Source: Burkholderia seminalis DSM 23518 (GTDB lineage Bacteria; Pseudomonadota; Gammaproteobacteria; Burkholderiales; Burkholderiaceae). From it: a DNA stretch of 64,000 nt. Positions 46,841 to 55,686 of the stretch are shown piece by piece. The DNA lies in contig NZ_CADFDK010000009.1 of the NCBI RefSeq assembly GCF_902832885.1, positions 62,001-126,000 of the forward strand. Direction: 5' to 3'. The position numbers were made by a program, and so were the translations under genes. The notes under the pieces are model-generated. The model was not told the DNA's origin. It saw only the letters and a program-made list of their open reading frames with translations, and ran no database searches. Position 1 is the first letter of the stretch, and each line of letters opens with the position of its first letter.

Positions 46841-47419
46841 ATGCTGACCGCGTACTACGTGCACCGCCTGCCGGCGGACTACGACCTCGACATCATCCGC
46901 AACCGCGTGCGCGAACGCGGCGCGCTCTGGGACGACACGCCCGATCTGCTGTTCAAGGGGTTCCTGCTGCGCGAGGCCGGCCGTTACGGCGCGACGGAAA
47001 ACGGCTATGCGTCTTTTTATCTGTGGCGTCACGAACAGGCGTTCGCGCGGTTCGTGACGGCCGGCCGCTATCGGGTCGTGACGGACAGCTTCGGGCGCGC
47101 GCCGATCGAAACCCAGGTCGTGCTCGAGGCGCGCAAGGGCCGTGCGTCGACGGGACGCTTCGCGCGTCTGGAAACCCTCGATATTCCGCCGGATGCCGAC
47201 CTCGACGCGACGCTTGCAGGAGAGATCGCGCGCAATCGCGAAACGGCGGCACGGCAGGGCGTGGTGGCCGCTGTCGTCAGTCTCGACCCGCTGCGCTGGC
47301 GACTGACGCGGGCCGTCGTCACGGAGCACGAACCGGACGAGGGTGGCGCGGGTACGGTGTATCAGGTCCTGCACCTGGCGCGGCCGTTGCTCGATACGCT
47401 GGAAGCGGGTGGTGCGTGA
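46841..47419 (+). CDS. DUF4865 family protein
   Basis: 192 residues. It reads MLTAYYVHRLPADYDLDIIRNRV, GALWDDTPDLLFKGFLLRE and ENGYASFYLWRHEQAFARFV, which is the DUF4865 pattern, a protein often beside LysR genes. The start is set by AGGAG 8 bases upstream; earlier Met codons lack it. It resembles small alpha/beta monooxygenase-like proteins, but the function is unknown. The stop overlaps the next start (TGATG). Confidence 0.8.
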   Translation: MLTAYYVHRLPADYDLDIIRNRVRERGALWDDTPDLLFKGFLLREAGRYGATENGYASFYLWRHEQAFARFVTAGRYRVVTDSFGRAPIETQVVLEARKGRASTGRFARLETLDIPPDADLDATLAGEIARNRETAARQGVVAAVVSLDPLRWRLTRAVVTEHEPDEGGAGTVYQVLHLARPLLDTLEAGGA

Positions 47420-47541
47420 TGGCCGGCATCGGGTCGCGATTGCCGGCCGGCCTGGTGGTTGCCGCGCATCTGGCCGGCGTGGCCGCGGCGATCGTCGCGA
47501 TGGCCGCGCTCGCGGCGGTGCTGGCGCTGCTGCTCCGGTAA
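47419..47541 (+). CDS. 40-residue membrane peptide coupled to DUF4865 gene
   Basis: A short frame starting on the DUF4865 stop (TGATG), giving 40 residues: a brief polar start (MAGIGSRLPAG) and about 29 hydrophobic Ala/Val/Leu residues ending in Arg. It fits a single membrane helix. Coupled translation and the hairpin shortly after support it as real, but no homologue is recognised. It might also be the worn remnant of a longer transporter. Confidence 0.5.
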   Translation: MAGIGSRLPAGLVVAAHLAGVAAAIVAMAALAAVLALLLR

Positions 47542-47566
47542 CGCCGCTCGAACGATCGGCAAAGAC

Positions 47567-47590
47567 GGGGAGCCGGGCACGCGGCTCCCC
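47567..47590. terminator. Convergent hairpin GGGGAGCCG/CGGCTCCCC
   Basis: A perfect 9-bp stem with a 6-base loop sits between the small peptide gene and the convergent GH3 gene. No T-run. Confidence 0.55.
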
Positions 47591-47606
47591 GCGGGTTCAC
47601 CGGCGA

Positions 47607-49808
47607 TCAGTTGCCTTGAAGCCGGATATCGCGCGACGACGCACCGACATACACCGTCCCGCCCGAGACGACCCGCCAGCCGTTACGCGACGTGTCCCAC
47701 ACGCTTTGCATCCGCGGCGACACGGTCACGCGCACGCGCCGCGCTTCGCCCGGATTCAGCCGGATCTTCTCCCAGCCGACCAGCCGTTTCGGCGGCTCGT
47801 CCTTGTACGGCACGCCGAGATAGACCTGCGGCGTTTCCGCGCCGGCGACACGCCCGTCGTTGCGCACCGTGAATGCGACGCTCAGCGAGCCGTCCCATTG
47901 TCTCGACACCGACAGTCCCGAGTACGCGAAGTGCGTATAGGACAGCCCGTAGCCGAACTCGAACATCGGCTTGATGTTGCGCGCGTCGTACCAGCGATAG
48001 CCCATGTTCAGCTTTTCCGCGTAGACGGGATCGTTGTCGAACGCGCCGTTTTGCCCCCAGGTCGGCGAGTCCTGATCGCGCGCCGGGAACGTGACGGGCA
48101 GCTTGCCGGACGGATTCACCGCGCCGAACAGCACGTTCGCGATCGCCTTGCCGCCGGCTTCGCCCGGATACCACGCCTCGACGATCGCCGATACGTTGTC
48201 CTTCCAAGGCATCAGCACCGGATTGCCGCTCTGGACGACGACGATCGTGTGCGGATTCGCACGCGCGACGGCTTCGACGAGCGCATCCTGGTTCGACGGA
48301 TTCGCGAGGCTCAGGCTCTGCAGGTCGCCGAAATCCTCGCCGGCCGGTTGCGCGACCACGACGATCGCGACGTCCGAGCGGCCCGCGAGCGCCGCGGCCT
48401 GGTCGATCTCCTGCTGCGTGTACGCGCGGAACGGCGACTGCTGATCGCTGTTGCCCGCGTACGTGACCTGCGCGGCCGGCGCGAGCGCGCGAATGGCCGC
48501 GACGATCGGCACGTCGACCTTCAGCCACGGATTGCGCCACCAGCTGCAGCCCGTCGACGACCCGAACGTCAGGCCGCCGCAGCCCGCGAACGAACCCGAA
48601 ACCGGATCGCGCGTGTTGCCGGAGCCGCCGCCGGACAGCACGGCCGCATCCGCGTGGCCGCCGATCACGGCGATACGCGACAGCGCCGCCGCGGCCAGCG
48701 GCAACTGGTTGCCGTCGTTCTTCAGCAGCACGATCGACTGCTCGGCGGCTGCCTGCGCGAACCGGTTCGCGGACGCGAAATCGATCGTGCCGCCGCCCTT
48801 GGCCGGATCGTCCATCACGCCGACGCGGATCATCACGGCGAGCTTGCGGCGCACCATGTCGTCGAGGCGCGCGGTCGACACCGAGCCGTTCGCGATCGCC
48901 TGCTTGACGGCCGCCGGGGTGAGGTAGACGGTCGGCCCGACGTCTTCTTCCTCGTCGAGCCCGGCGTTGATCGCGGCCGCGGTGCTGTGCGCGGCGCCCC
49001 AGTCGGACTGCACCTGGCCCTGGAAGCCCCATTCGTTCTTCAGCACGTCGTTCAGCAGGTGAGGGTTTTCGCACGCATACGTGCCGTTCAGGCGGTTGTA
49101 GCTGCACATCACGCTGCCGGGGCGGCCGCGCTTCGCGGCGATCTCGAACGGCAGCAGGTAAAGCTCGCGCAGCGTGCGTTCGTCGATCTGCGTGTTGCCG
49201 CCCATCCGGCCGTGCTCCTGTTCGTTGCCGGCGTAGTGCTTGATCGTCGCGATGACCTTCTGCCGCTGCGTGGCGAGCGTGCGTTCGGCGAGCAGGTCGC
49301 CGGCAAGCAGCGGATCTTCGCCGAGATACTCGAACAGGCGGCCGCCGCGCGGCTCGCGCGCGAGATTGGTGCCGCCCGCGAGGCCCATGCCGAATCCTTG
49401 CGCGCGCAACTGGATCGCGACCTGCTTGCCATAGTCGTACGACAGCCGGCGATCCCAGCTCGCGGCGACGGCGATCGTCGCCGGGAACGTGGTGCTGGCC
49501 TGCGAGGTGCTGCCGGAGCCCGTCGCCGAATCCACCATGTTGAGATCGGGAATGCCGAGCCGAGGCACACCCTGGATGTAGCCGGCACCGCCGCCCGGCA
49601 CCTTTGACATTTCGTATTGCGAATGAATGAACTGGAGCTTCTCGTCGAGCGTCATCTTGCGCACGAGCAGGTCGGCGCGCCGCTGCGCGGCGGCTGACGC
49701 GAATGCGTCGGTCGCGTCGCCCTGCGAATTGAAATCGGCGTTGCCGGCGTAGGCGGTGGTGCAGAGGGTCGCTGCCAGCACGACGGCCGGCCAGAGGGTG
49801 TCCCGCAT
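47607..49808 (-). CDS. Secreted GH3 beta-glucosidase
   Basis: 733 residues. A signal peptide (MRDTLWPAVVLAATLCTTAYA) sends it to the periplasm or outside. GH3 landmarks in order are TIKHYAGNEQEHGRMG (substrate-binding Lys-His), the nucleophile Asp in VQSDWGAAHS (about 264), the (alpha/beta)6 domain with QSIVLLKNDGN, and a C-terminal fibronectin-like domain. It is a retaining exo-beta-glycosidase. ATG 49808 is chosen because GGAGAG lies 5 bases upstream; ATG 49820 would add 4 residues. Its neighbour is the exopolysaccharide locus, so a role in polymer trimming is possible. Confidence 0.92.
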   Translation of the reverse strand: MRDTLWPAVVLAATLCTTAYAGNADFNSQGDATDAFASAAAQRRADLLVRKMTLDEKLQFIHSQYEMSKVPGGGAGYIQGVPRLGIPDLNMVDSATGSGSTSQASTTFPATIAVAASWDRRLSYDYGKQVAIQLRAQGFGMGLAGGTNLAREPRGGRLFEYLGEDPLLAGDLLAERTLATQRQKVIATIKHYAGNEQEHGRMGGNTQIDERTLRELYLLPFEIAAKRGRPGSVMCSYNRLNGTYACENPHLLNDVLKNEWGFQGQVQSDWGAAHSTAAAINAGLDEEEDVGPTVYLTPAAVKQAIANGSVSTARLDDMVRRKLAVMIRVGVMDDPAKGGGTIDFASANRFAQAAAEQSIVLLKNDGNQLPLAAAALSRIAVIGGHADAAVLSGGGSGNTRDPVSGSFAGCGGLTFGSSTGCSWWRNPWLKVDVPIVAAIRALAPAAQVTYAGNSDQQSPFRAYTQQEIDQAAALAGRSDVAIVVVAQPAGEDFGDLQSLSLANPSNQDALVEAVARANPHTIVVVQSGNPVLMPWKDNVSAIVEAWYPGEAGGKAIANVLFGAVNPSGKLPVTFPARDQDSPTWGQNGAFDNDPVYAEKLNMGYRWYDARNIKPMFEFGYGLSYTHFAYSGLSVSRQWDGSLSVAFTVRNDGRVAGAETPQVYLGVPYKDEPPKRLVGWEKIRLNPGEARRVRVTVSPRMQSVWDTSRNGWRVVSGGTVYVGASSRDIRLQGN

Positions 49809-50258
49809 GTTGCTCTCCATGATCGTATTGCCGGTTGTTCGAATGATGTCTGGAGCTGCGCACGTCCGATGGATTCGCACCGGACGTATTCGGCTGGCGA
49901 TGCAGGGTGGTTGCGCGTCGGCATGCCAGGCCGGGCGGGGAATCGTTACGGCCGGTTGGGCCCGATCGAACATCGAGGACGGCGACGCGGACCGTCCGAC
50001 ACTGCCGAATCGGATGTAGCGATTCTCTGCATCGACCAATCGTACGAATGTAGTTTGACTACAGCATCGGTGTTTGTACCGATACGTACGATCTTTTTTC
50101 GACGCGGTGGAGCGGTGGGAGGAAAAGGCGGTCAACGTTCCCGATGGGGATCGGATGGCGGGGTAAGAAGTACCTGGATACAGGTGTTTTCATGCGGCAA
50201 TGCAGCGGTGCAGGAGACCCGTCTCGTTGCGCGTGCATCGAATTGACTCCAGCCGTCG
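49809..50258. promoter_or_regulatory. GH3 upstream region with nested dyads and T-run
   Basis: Within 54 bases are three dyads: an outer pair ATCGTACG/CGTACGAT (50039-50046, 50085-50092), TGTAGT-N3-ACTACA (50049-50063) and ATCGGT-N6-ACCGAT (50066-50083). The plus strand then reads CTTTTTT (50093-50099). They could be operators for the GH3 gene or a folded RNA with a terminator for a rightward transcript. No gene is seen in the 450-base gap. Confidence 0.5.
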
Positions 50259-51317
50259 CTAGCGGGCCGCGGTTCGCGGTTCGGTCGTCGGGCGAACGCG
50301 CGCGAGCGGATTCGCGATATAGCGAATCGCGCGGTCGCTGAGCGTCGACGATGGCAGCAGGCACGCGAGAGACAGGCCGGTGACGGCCAGTTTCTTGAAC
50401 GGCCGCCAGAACGGATTGCGCAGCACGGTATGCCAGTAGCGTCCCGAATCGGACAGGAACCAGCGCCAGCGGCGCGCGAGCGGCGCGCGGTACAGCGTGC
50501 TCGCGAAGTGCGCCTTTTCGATCGAGAAGTCGAACGGTTCGCCCGGCAGCGCTTCGTGAAGCCGCGAGCCGGCAATGGCACGCAGCGTCGACCATCGGCG
50601 CGCCGCCTTCAACGCACCCGTGGCCGCATCTTCCGCATTGGCAAATGCAAGATCGGCCGTGTCGCGGTTGACTTCGCTATCGGCAGGGGTAGCCGGCCGA
50701 TGAACACGATAGCCGCCGAGCGTCGCGTCGATCATGTGAATGGCACCGAGCAGCGCGATCCCGTAGATCGCATAGAAATCGGCGCCGTGCAGGTTGTCGG
50801 GCGTGACGGGTACCGGGAAGATGCGCCTGAGCGCGTCGCTCCGGTATGCGTTACCCGACGCAGGCGGCGACGGATAAAGCCAGCCCGCGCGCAGCAGGCG
50901 GCCGCAATCGGTGGCCACGCCCGACTGTGGGACCGTGACGCCCGTCGCGATGCCTTCCCGCGTCATCACGTCGAGCCGGAAATGCACCTTCACGAAGTCG
51001 CCGGAGGCGAACGCGGCCAGCACGCGGGCGGCCGCGTCGCGGTAGAGCAGGTCGTCCGCGTCGAGCAGCAGCACGTAAGGGGTCAGGACATGCTCCAGCG
51101 CGCGGTTGTAGGCGGCGACCTGGCCGCAATTCTCCTGGAAGACTGCCACGATGCGATCCCCGTACGAGCGGATGATGTCGCGGGAGTCGTCGGTCGAACC
51201 GTCGTCGACCACGAGGACGCGGATGTCGTTGGTGGTCTGGGCAAGCGCGGAGTCGATCGCGGCACGCAGATAGACGCCGTGGTTGTAGTTGCAGATTGCA
51301 ATGGTCAGGTCTGCCAT
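50259..51317 (-). CDS. Family 2 glycosyltransferase
   Basis: 352 residues. The GT-A fold opens with LTIAICNYNHGVYLRAAIDSALAQT, nucleotide-binding VVDDGSTDDS (about 36-45), and the metal motif LLLDADDLLY (Asp-x-Asp, about 84-93). A C-terminal region (about 240-340) has membrane-associated helices. It adds a sugar in building the exopolysaccharide repeat unit. It is followed leftward by no other EPS gene and lies behind the flippase gene by 75 bases. Confidence 0.9.
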   Translation of the reverse strand: MADLTIAICNYNHGVYLRAAIDSALAQTTNDIRVLVVDDGSTDDSRDIIRSYGDRIVAVFQENCGQVAAYNRALEHVLTPYVLLLDADDLLYRDAAARVLAAFASGDFVKVHFRLDVMTREGIATGVTVPQSGVATDCGRLLRAGWLYPSPPASGNAYRSDALRRIFPVPVTPDNLHGADFYAIYGIALLGAIHMIDATLGGYRVHRPATPADSEVNRDTADLAFANAEDAATGALKAARRWSTLRAIAGSRLHEALPGEPFDFSIEKAHFASTLYRAPLARRWRWFLSDSGRYWHTVLRNPFWRPFKKLAVTGLSLACLLPSSTLSDRAIRYIANPLARVRPTTEPRTAAR

Positions 51318-51392
51318 GAGCGGCTCCCGCGTGAATTCGGTTCAGGCATTTCGGCGCGGGGAACGGGTGCCACGCCATCGTGCGGCCGCGTG

Positions 51393-52649
51393 CTAGCGGC
51401 GCGCAATGGAACTGCCGGGCAGCGGAATGCCGGCGCGATAGACGACGGCCGCGAGCGCGGCGGCGACTGCGGCCTCCGCGAGCAGAACGGCGGCCGCGGC
51501 ACCCAGTTCCGCAAAGTACTTCGCGAGGACGGGAAGCAGCACGATGTTCAGGATGCCGGACGACATCAGGATACGCGTGAATGCCGTCTTCATGCCGAGT
51601 GGCAGCATGGTCTGCACGCCGAACAGGTCGGTCATGCCGGCCATGAACGGGATGAATGCCATCCAGCGCAGTACGTGAACCGTCGGCTCGTACGAGGGGC
51701 CATACAGGATACGCACGGCCAGCGGCGCCCCGAAGAAAATCACGAGCGAGATGCCGAGCACCATCACGACCTGTACGACGAACAGTTTGCGCAGGAACGA
51801 GAACGCGTCGTTGCGCGCGTGCCGCATCAGGTAGTTGATGCGCGGATAGGTGGCGGCCTTCAGCGGCTGGAGCAGGCTGAGCGCCGCGCGGATCAGCTTG
51901 TCGCCGGCCGCGAAGTAGCCGGCCGCGACGTTGCCCGACACGAAGCCGAGCAACACGGTGTTGGTCGACGCATAGAACGCAATCGACGTCGACGCGAGAA
52001 ACACTTGCCAGCCGCCTTTCAGCGATTCGGCGATGTCGGCCACGCCGACGCGGACGAAGTCGATTTCGCGATGAAAGTACAGGTAGACGGCCAGCGCGAT
52101 CGCCGATAGCACCGGCACAGCGGCGTTGACGATCATCGCGCGATCGATGTCCGCCGGGCTGTGTACGAGCGCGAACATCGCGGGCAGGCTCAACACCCGG
52201 CCGACGAACAGGATCACGCTGAGTGCGCGCAGCTTCTCCATGCCCTGGAAATACCAGCCGGGCGTGAATGCGACGCCGGCCACCATGCCGAAGCCGATCA
52301 GCAGCAGGTCGCGGTCATCGCCGAAGCGCCCGATCAGCAGGGTCAGCAGCACCAGCACGACGAAGCAGATGGCCGCGATTCCGATCTGCGCATACAGCGT
52401 CGCCCAGAAGATGCGTGAGCGCTCGGCGCGGTCGTCGCGTGCGAGTGCTATGCGCGGCGTGGCGGTCGGGTCGAAGCTGTAGCTCGTGCAGTTGGTGAGA
52501 TACGCGATCACCGCCAGCGAGAACGCGAGCTGGCCATAGCCTTCCGGGCCCAGTGCGTGCGTCAGCAGCGGCGCGATCAGCAGCGGCACCGCATACATCG
52601 AAATCTGCAGCGTCAGCAGCAGCAGGAAGTTCTTCTTGAGGTTTGACAT
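51393..52649 (-). CDS. wzx: Wzx-type polysaccharide flippase
   Basis: 418 residues with about 12-14 membrane segments of the MOP/PST superfamily; it opens MSNLKKNFLLLLTLQISMYAVPLLIAPLLTHALG-like, the standard Wzx N-terminus. It flips undecaprenyl-linked repeat units across the inner membrane. I start at 52649; an upstream Met (52679) lacks a ribosome site. With the polymerase further on it defines a Wzx/Wzy-type pathway. Confidence 0.88.
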   Translation of the reverse strand: MSNLKKNFLLLLTLQISMYAVPLLIAPLLTHALGPEGYGQLAFSLAVIAYLTNCTSYSFDPTATPRIALARDDRAERSRIFWATLYAQIGIAAICFVVLVLLTLLIGRFGDDRDLLLIGFGMVAGVAFTPGWYFQGMEKLRALSVILFVGRVLSLPAMFALVHSPADIDRAMIVNAAVPVLSAIALAVYLYFHREIDFVRVGVADIAESLKGGWQVFLASTSIAFYASTNTVLLGFVSGNVAAGYFAAGDKLIRAALSLLQPLKAATYPRINYLMRHARNDAFSFLRKLFVVQVVMVLGISLVIFFGAPLAVRILYGPSYEPTVHVLRWMAFIPFMAGMTDLFGVQTMLPLGMKTAFTRILMSSGILNIVLLPVLAKYFAELGAAAAVLLAEAAVAAALAAVVYRAGIPLPGSSIARR

Positions 52650-53137
52650 TCGCTCGGTCGGCGCCGTTGGGTATCGCATGGCGGCGGGTTGCGTGCAGCC
52701 GTACGGATGCGCGGCCGGTCGGCGCTGACCCGGCTGCGAGGATTCGCGAACCGTTCCGGTGCCGGTTTCGACCGGCGATGCCGGCACGGCCACATCGGAT
52801 GGTGGCCATGATACGGGGCGAGCAACGCGGCATTGTTCGCGAGCCTACCGTTCGCGGATTCCGTTCGCATGACGGAACGAATCGCTAAAGGGGCACGGCG
52901 TTGCGTCGTGTCGGTGATGAATGCATTTGTAAGCTGGCGCACCGAAGCCCGATCGGGCCCAATGATCTAATCACACGCATGGAACACGGCAAGCGGGCCG
53001 CGCAGGGGCGCGGCGGATGACTGCGGCCGGTTCCTGCCAGCACCGGCCAGCGGCCGGAGTCGCGACATCGTGTATTCCGGTGTCGCCGCTGGCACGGTTG
53101 TGCACGGAATAACAAATACTGCTCCGAGGAGTACCGA
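52650..53137. promoter_or_regulatory. Divergent promoter region of the EPS locus
   Basis: The 488-base gap lies between flippase and double-hydrolase genes. A good GAGGAG ribosome site precedes the GTG at 53138. A sigma-54-like TGGCACG...TGCA (53090-53105) has one base too few between its GG and GC. No gene or clear operator is seen. Confidence 0.4.
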
Positions 53138-54988
53138 GTGAAGCCGATAACGTTCGGCAGCTGCGTTGGGTGGCTGCACGAAGGACAGACGGCGCAGGGC
53201 GTGATCCTGTGCGAATCGCTGGGCCACGAAGCTGCATGGACGCACAAGCTCATGCGGGCCGTCGCGGAGCGTCTCGCCCGTGCGGGCGTGACGGTGTTGC
53301 GGTTCAACTATCCATGCGCCGGCGATTCGCCCGGCGACGACCTCGATGCCGGGCGGCATGCCGCCAGCATCGACAGCATTCATCGTGCGATCGACCTGTT
53401 GCGGGACGAAGCCGGCGTGACCACCGTGACGCTCGTCGGCATTCGGGCGGGCGCGCTGTTCGCGATGCTGGCCGCTGCAGGTCGGTGCACGTTGCCGCGC
53501 GTCGATGCGGTGGTCGCGCTGTCGCCGGTCGTGCGCGGCCGTGCGTACCTGCGCGAGCTGTCGTTCGTGCATCGTCAGTGGCTCGATACGATGCCGCCTG
53601 CGACCCGCGCCGCGCATCGCGACGAACCGTGCATGAACGTGCTCGGACATCGCTTCCCGGCCGAATTTGTCGATGCGCTGAAGGCCGTCGATCTGTGCGA
53701 CGTCGTGCGCGATGCGCTGGCGCTGCCCGGCGCGATGCTGCTGATCCAGCCGGAGCAGGGCGACGGACCGGCGTTGCGCGACGCACTGCTGGCGCGCGGC
53801 GTGAACGTGACGTGCGAACCGTTCCGTGAATGGCCGACGACGATGCTGGACGGCACGCGCTCGCACCTGCCACACGCGGCGATCGACACGGTGGTGAACT
53901 GGGTCGTCGCGCGTGCTCCGGGCCGGGGCGTCGCTGCCGGCGTTCCGCCACGCGCCGCCCACGCATGGAGTGGTGAGTCGGCCGTTGCGCTCGACATGGG
54001 CGACATGACGGAGCAAGTCGTCGCGGTCGGCCCGGGCCGGCTGGTTGGCGTGCTGTGCCGCCCGGCCGACATGCCGCCTGCCACGCCGGTCGGTCCGGCG
54101 CTCGTGATCGCGAACACGTCGACGAATCCACGCAGTGGCGAAGGGCGCTTTGGCGTGCGACTGGCCCGCACGCTGGCGCGGGCCGGCGTGACGACGTTGC
54201 GGATCGACGTGAATGGTGTCGGCGACAGCGGGCCCGATGCACCGGACGACCAGTCGGGCGTCGTGTATTCGCCGCAGGCGATCGACGACGTCGCGGCAGC
54301 GGCGGACTGGTTGCGCGCGCTCGGTCATCCGGACGTCGTCGCGGCCGGCATCTGTTCGGGCGCCTATGCGGCGTTGCATGCGGCAGTGAAAACGGTATCG
54401 CTCGGCGGCGTGATCGCGATCAACCTCGCGCGTTTCGTGTGGCCGGCCGGGCTCACGCTCGAAGCGGCGCAGAAGCAGCGGATCAACTCGGTGCGCGGCT
54501 ACTGGCTGTCGGTGCGTGACTGGCGGCGCTGGAAGCGGCTCGTCCTCGAACGGCGCGACGTGCGCCCGATCCTGCGCGCGGTGGCCGCCAACGTTATCGC
54601 GCGCGTCAGCGTGCCCGTGAAGACGGCGGCCGCGCGCGTCGGCTGGAAGCCGCGCGCCGGTACGCCGCGCGGCGTGATGCGCGAACTTGCGCAACGCAAC
54701 GTCCGGACGATGCTCGTCTACGGTGCACTCGATCCCGGTATCGACGACGTCCGGCGTCACTTCGGCGCGGTCGAACATGCGTTTCGGCGCTCGCGCCACG
54801 TGCGCCTGCACCTGATGCCGCAGGTCGACCACGCCTTGTATGGCATTGCGGGAACCGCCGCCGTGATCGATCTCTGCACGCAGGCGTTGAGCGGCGACTG
54901 GGGCTGGATGGTAGTACGCGACGCCAATCCGTCGGCACCCGACACGGCCGATCGACCTTATGCGAACGTGTCGGTCAGAAGTTCCTGA
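53138..54988 (+). CDS. Tandem alpha/beta hydrolase-fold protein of the EPS locus
   Basis: 616 residues with two consecutive alpha/beta-hydrolase domains (about 1-265 and 290-585). In the first the nucleophile elbow reads GIRAG (101-105), so the catalytic residue is Arg and the domain is probably inactive. In the second it reads GICSG (404-408) with Cys406 in the nucleophile place, and a His near the end (QVDHALYG). There is no signal peptide. GTG start with GAGGAG upstream. It may deacylate or transfer acyl groups, or be a non-catalytic partner. Confidence 0.7.
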   Translation: MKPITFGSCVGWLHEGQTAQGVILCESLGHEAAWTHKLMRAVAERLARAGVTVLRFNYPCAGDSPGDDLDAGRHAASIDSIHRAIDLLRDEAGVTTVTLVGIRAGALFAMLAAAGRCTLPRVDAVVALSPVVRGRAYLRELSFVHRQWLDTMPPATRAAHRDEPCMNVLGHRFPAEFVDALKAVDLCDVVRDALALPGAMLLIQPEQGDGPALRDALLARGVNVTCEPFREWPTTMLDGTRSHLPHAAIDTVVNWVVARAPGRGVAAGVPPRAAHAWSGESAVALDMGDMTEQVVAVGPGRLVGVLCRPADMPPATPVGPALVIANTSTNPRSGEGRFGVRLARTLARAGVTTLRIDVNGVGDSGPDAPDDQSGVVYSPQAIDDVAAAADWLRALGHPDVVAAGICSGAYAALHAAVKTVSLGGVIAINLARFVWPAGLTLEAAQKQRINSVRGYWLSVRDWRRWKRLVLERRDVRPILRAVAANVIARVSVPVKTAAARVGWKPRAGTPRGVMRELAQRNVRTMLVYGALDPGIDDVRRHFGAVEHAFRRSRHVRLHLMPQVDHALYGIAGTAAVIDLCTQALSGDWGWMVVRDANPSAPDTADRPYANVSVRSS

Positions 54989-55143
54989 TGCGCGTCGCGC
55001 GACGCTGGGCGGTTAGCGGGGTGCGATCCTCGTTCGTATGAAGATCGGCTTTCGGTGGGCTTGATCACAGACGTGCCTGTCGCGCTGGTGTCCAATCCCG
55101 TATCGGCGCCCGAGCCATTGCGTCGGCGCGCGACGGGGCGGCT

Positions 55144-55560
55144 TCAGTTCGTGTCACCACGTTGCGTATAGGGCGAAGCGGTGTACGGCGATGCGTACAG
55201 CGTGCCGGTATCCCATGCGCCATCGCCGGGTGCGCTGGCCTCTTTCGGGCGGCCCGGCCGCTTCGGCACGAGCGGCCGGCGCAGCGCCCCGCGGGCACGC
55301 GATTCCGGCTCCGCGTCGGCGTGGATGCCGGGAAGCGCAAGGCCGGGCGCAGCGGAATCGGAATTCGGCGTCGCGGAGCTGACCGTCGCGGTCTGGGCGG
55401 AACGTTGCCGGGGGATCGGCAGGGCCGGCGAGACTGCCCTCGGCGAGATGAAGGTCGACGTATCGGCCGGGTCGGGGTGCAACGATTGGGCATCGGCGGC
55501 GCAGGCGATGCCGGCCGACAGGATGCAGATGAGCGACGAAAGCGATAAAGAGCAGTTCAT
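55144..55560 (-). CDS. Small secreted protein, unknown
   Basis: 138 residues. A signal peptide (MNCSLSLSSLICILSAGIACAADAQ) precedes a Ser/Pro/Ala-rich disordered chain ending in a near-repeat YASPYTASPYTQ. I do not recognise it. It is convergent with the double hydrolase and divergent from the Wza-type gene (126 bases between starts). It is probably periplasmic or surface-exposed and part of the EPS locus. Confidence 0.6.
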   Translation of the reverse strand: MNCSLSLSSLICILSAGIACAADAQSLHPDPADTSTFISPRAVSPALPIPRQRSAQTATVSSATPNSDSAAPGLALPGIHADAEPESRARGALRRPLVPKRPGRPKEASAPGDGAWDTGTLYASPYTASPYTQRGDTN

Positions 55561-55686
55561 GACGAATCGTACGGAAGACGTGCGGTGACGAGGGGTGCGC
55601 GGCACCGCAATGCGAGCCGCGCAGGCAAGCGTAATGCCGGAACCTGCCGCATTCGGCGGGTTACCGCACAGTTTCGGAAGGACACC

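Noticed and set aside
53090-53105. Sigma-54-like promoter TGGCACG...TGCA before the double-hydrolase gene
   Set aside because: Only 9 bases lie between the GG and GC elements instead of 10, and sigma-54 promoters tolerate this poorly.
54992-55005. GCGTCGCGCGACGC palindrome behind the double-hydrolase gene
   Set aside because: The stem leaves almost no loop and no T-run follows, so it is not convincing as a terminator; as a lone palindrome it is expected in such G+C-rich DNA.
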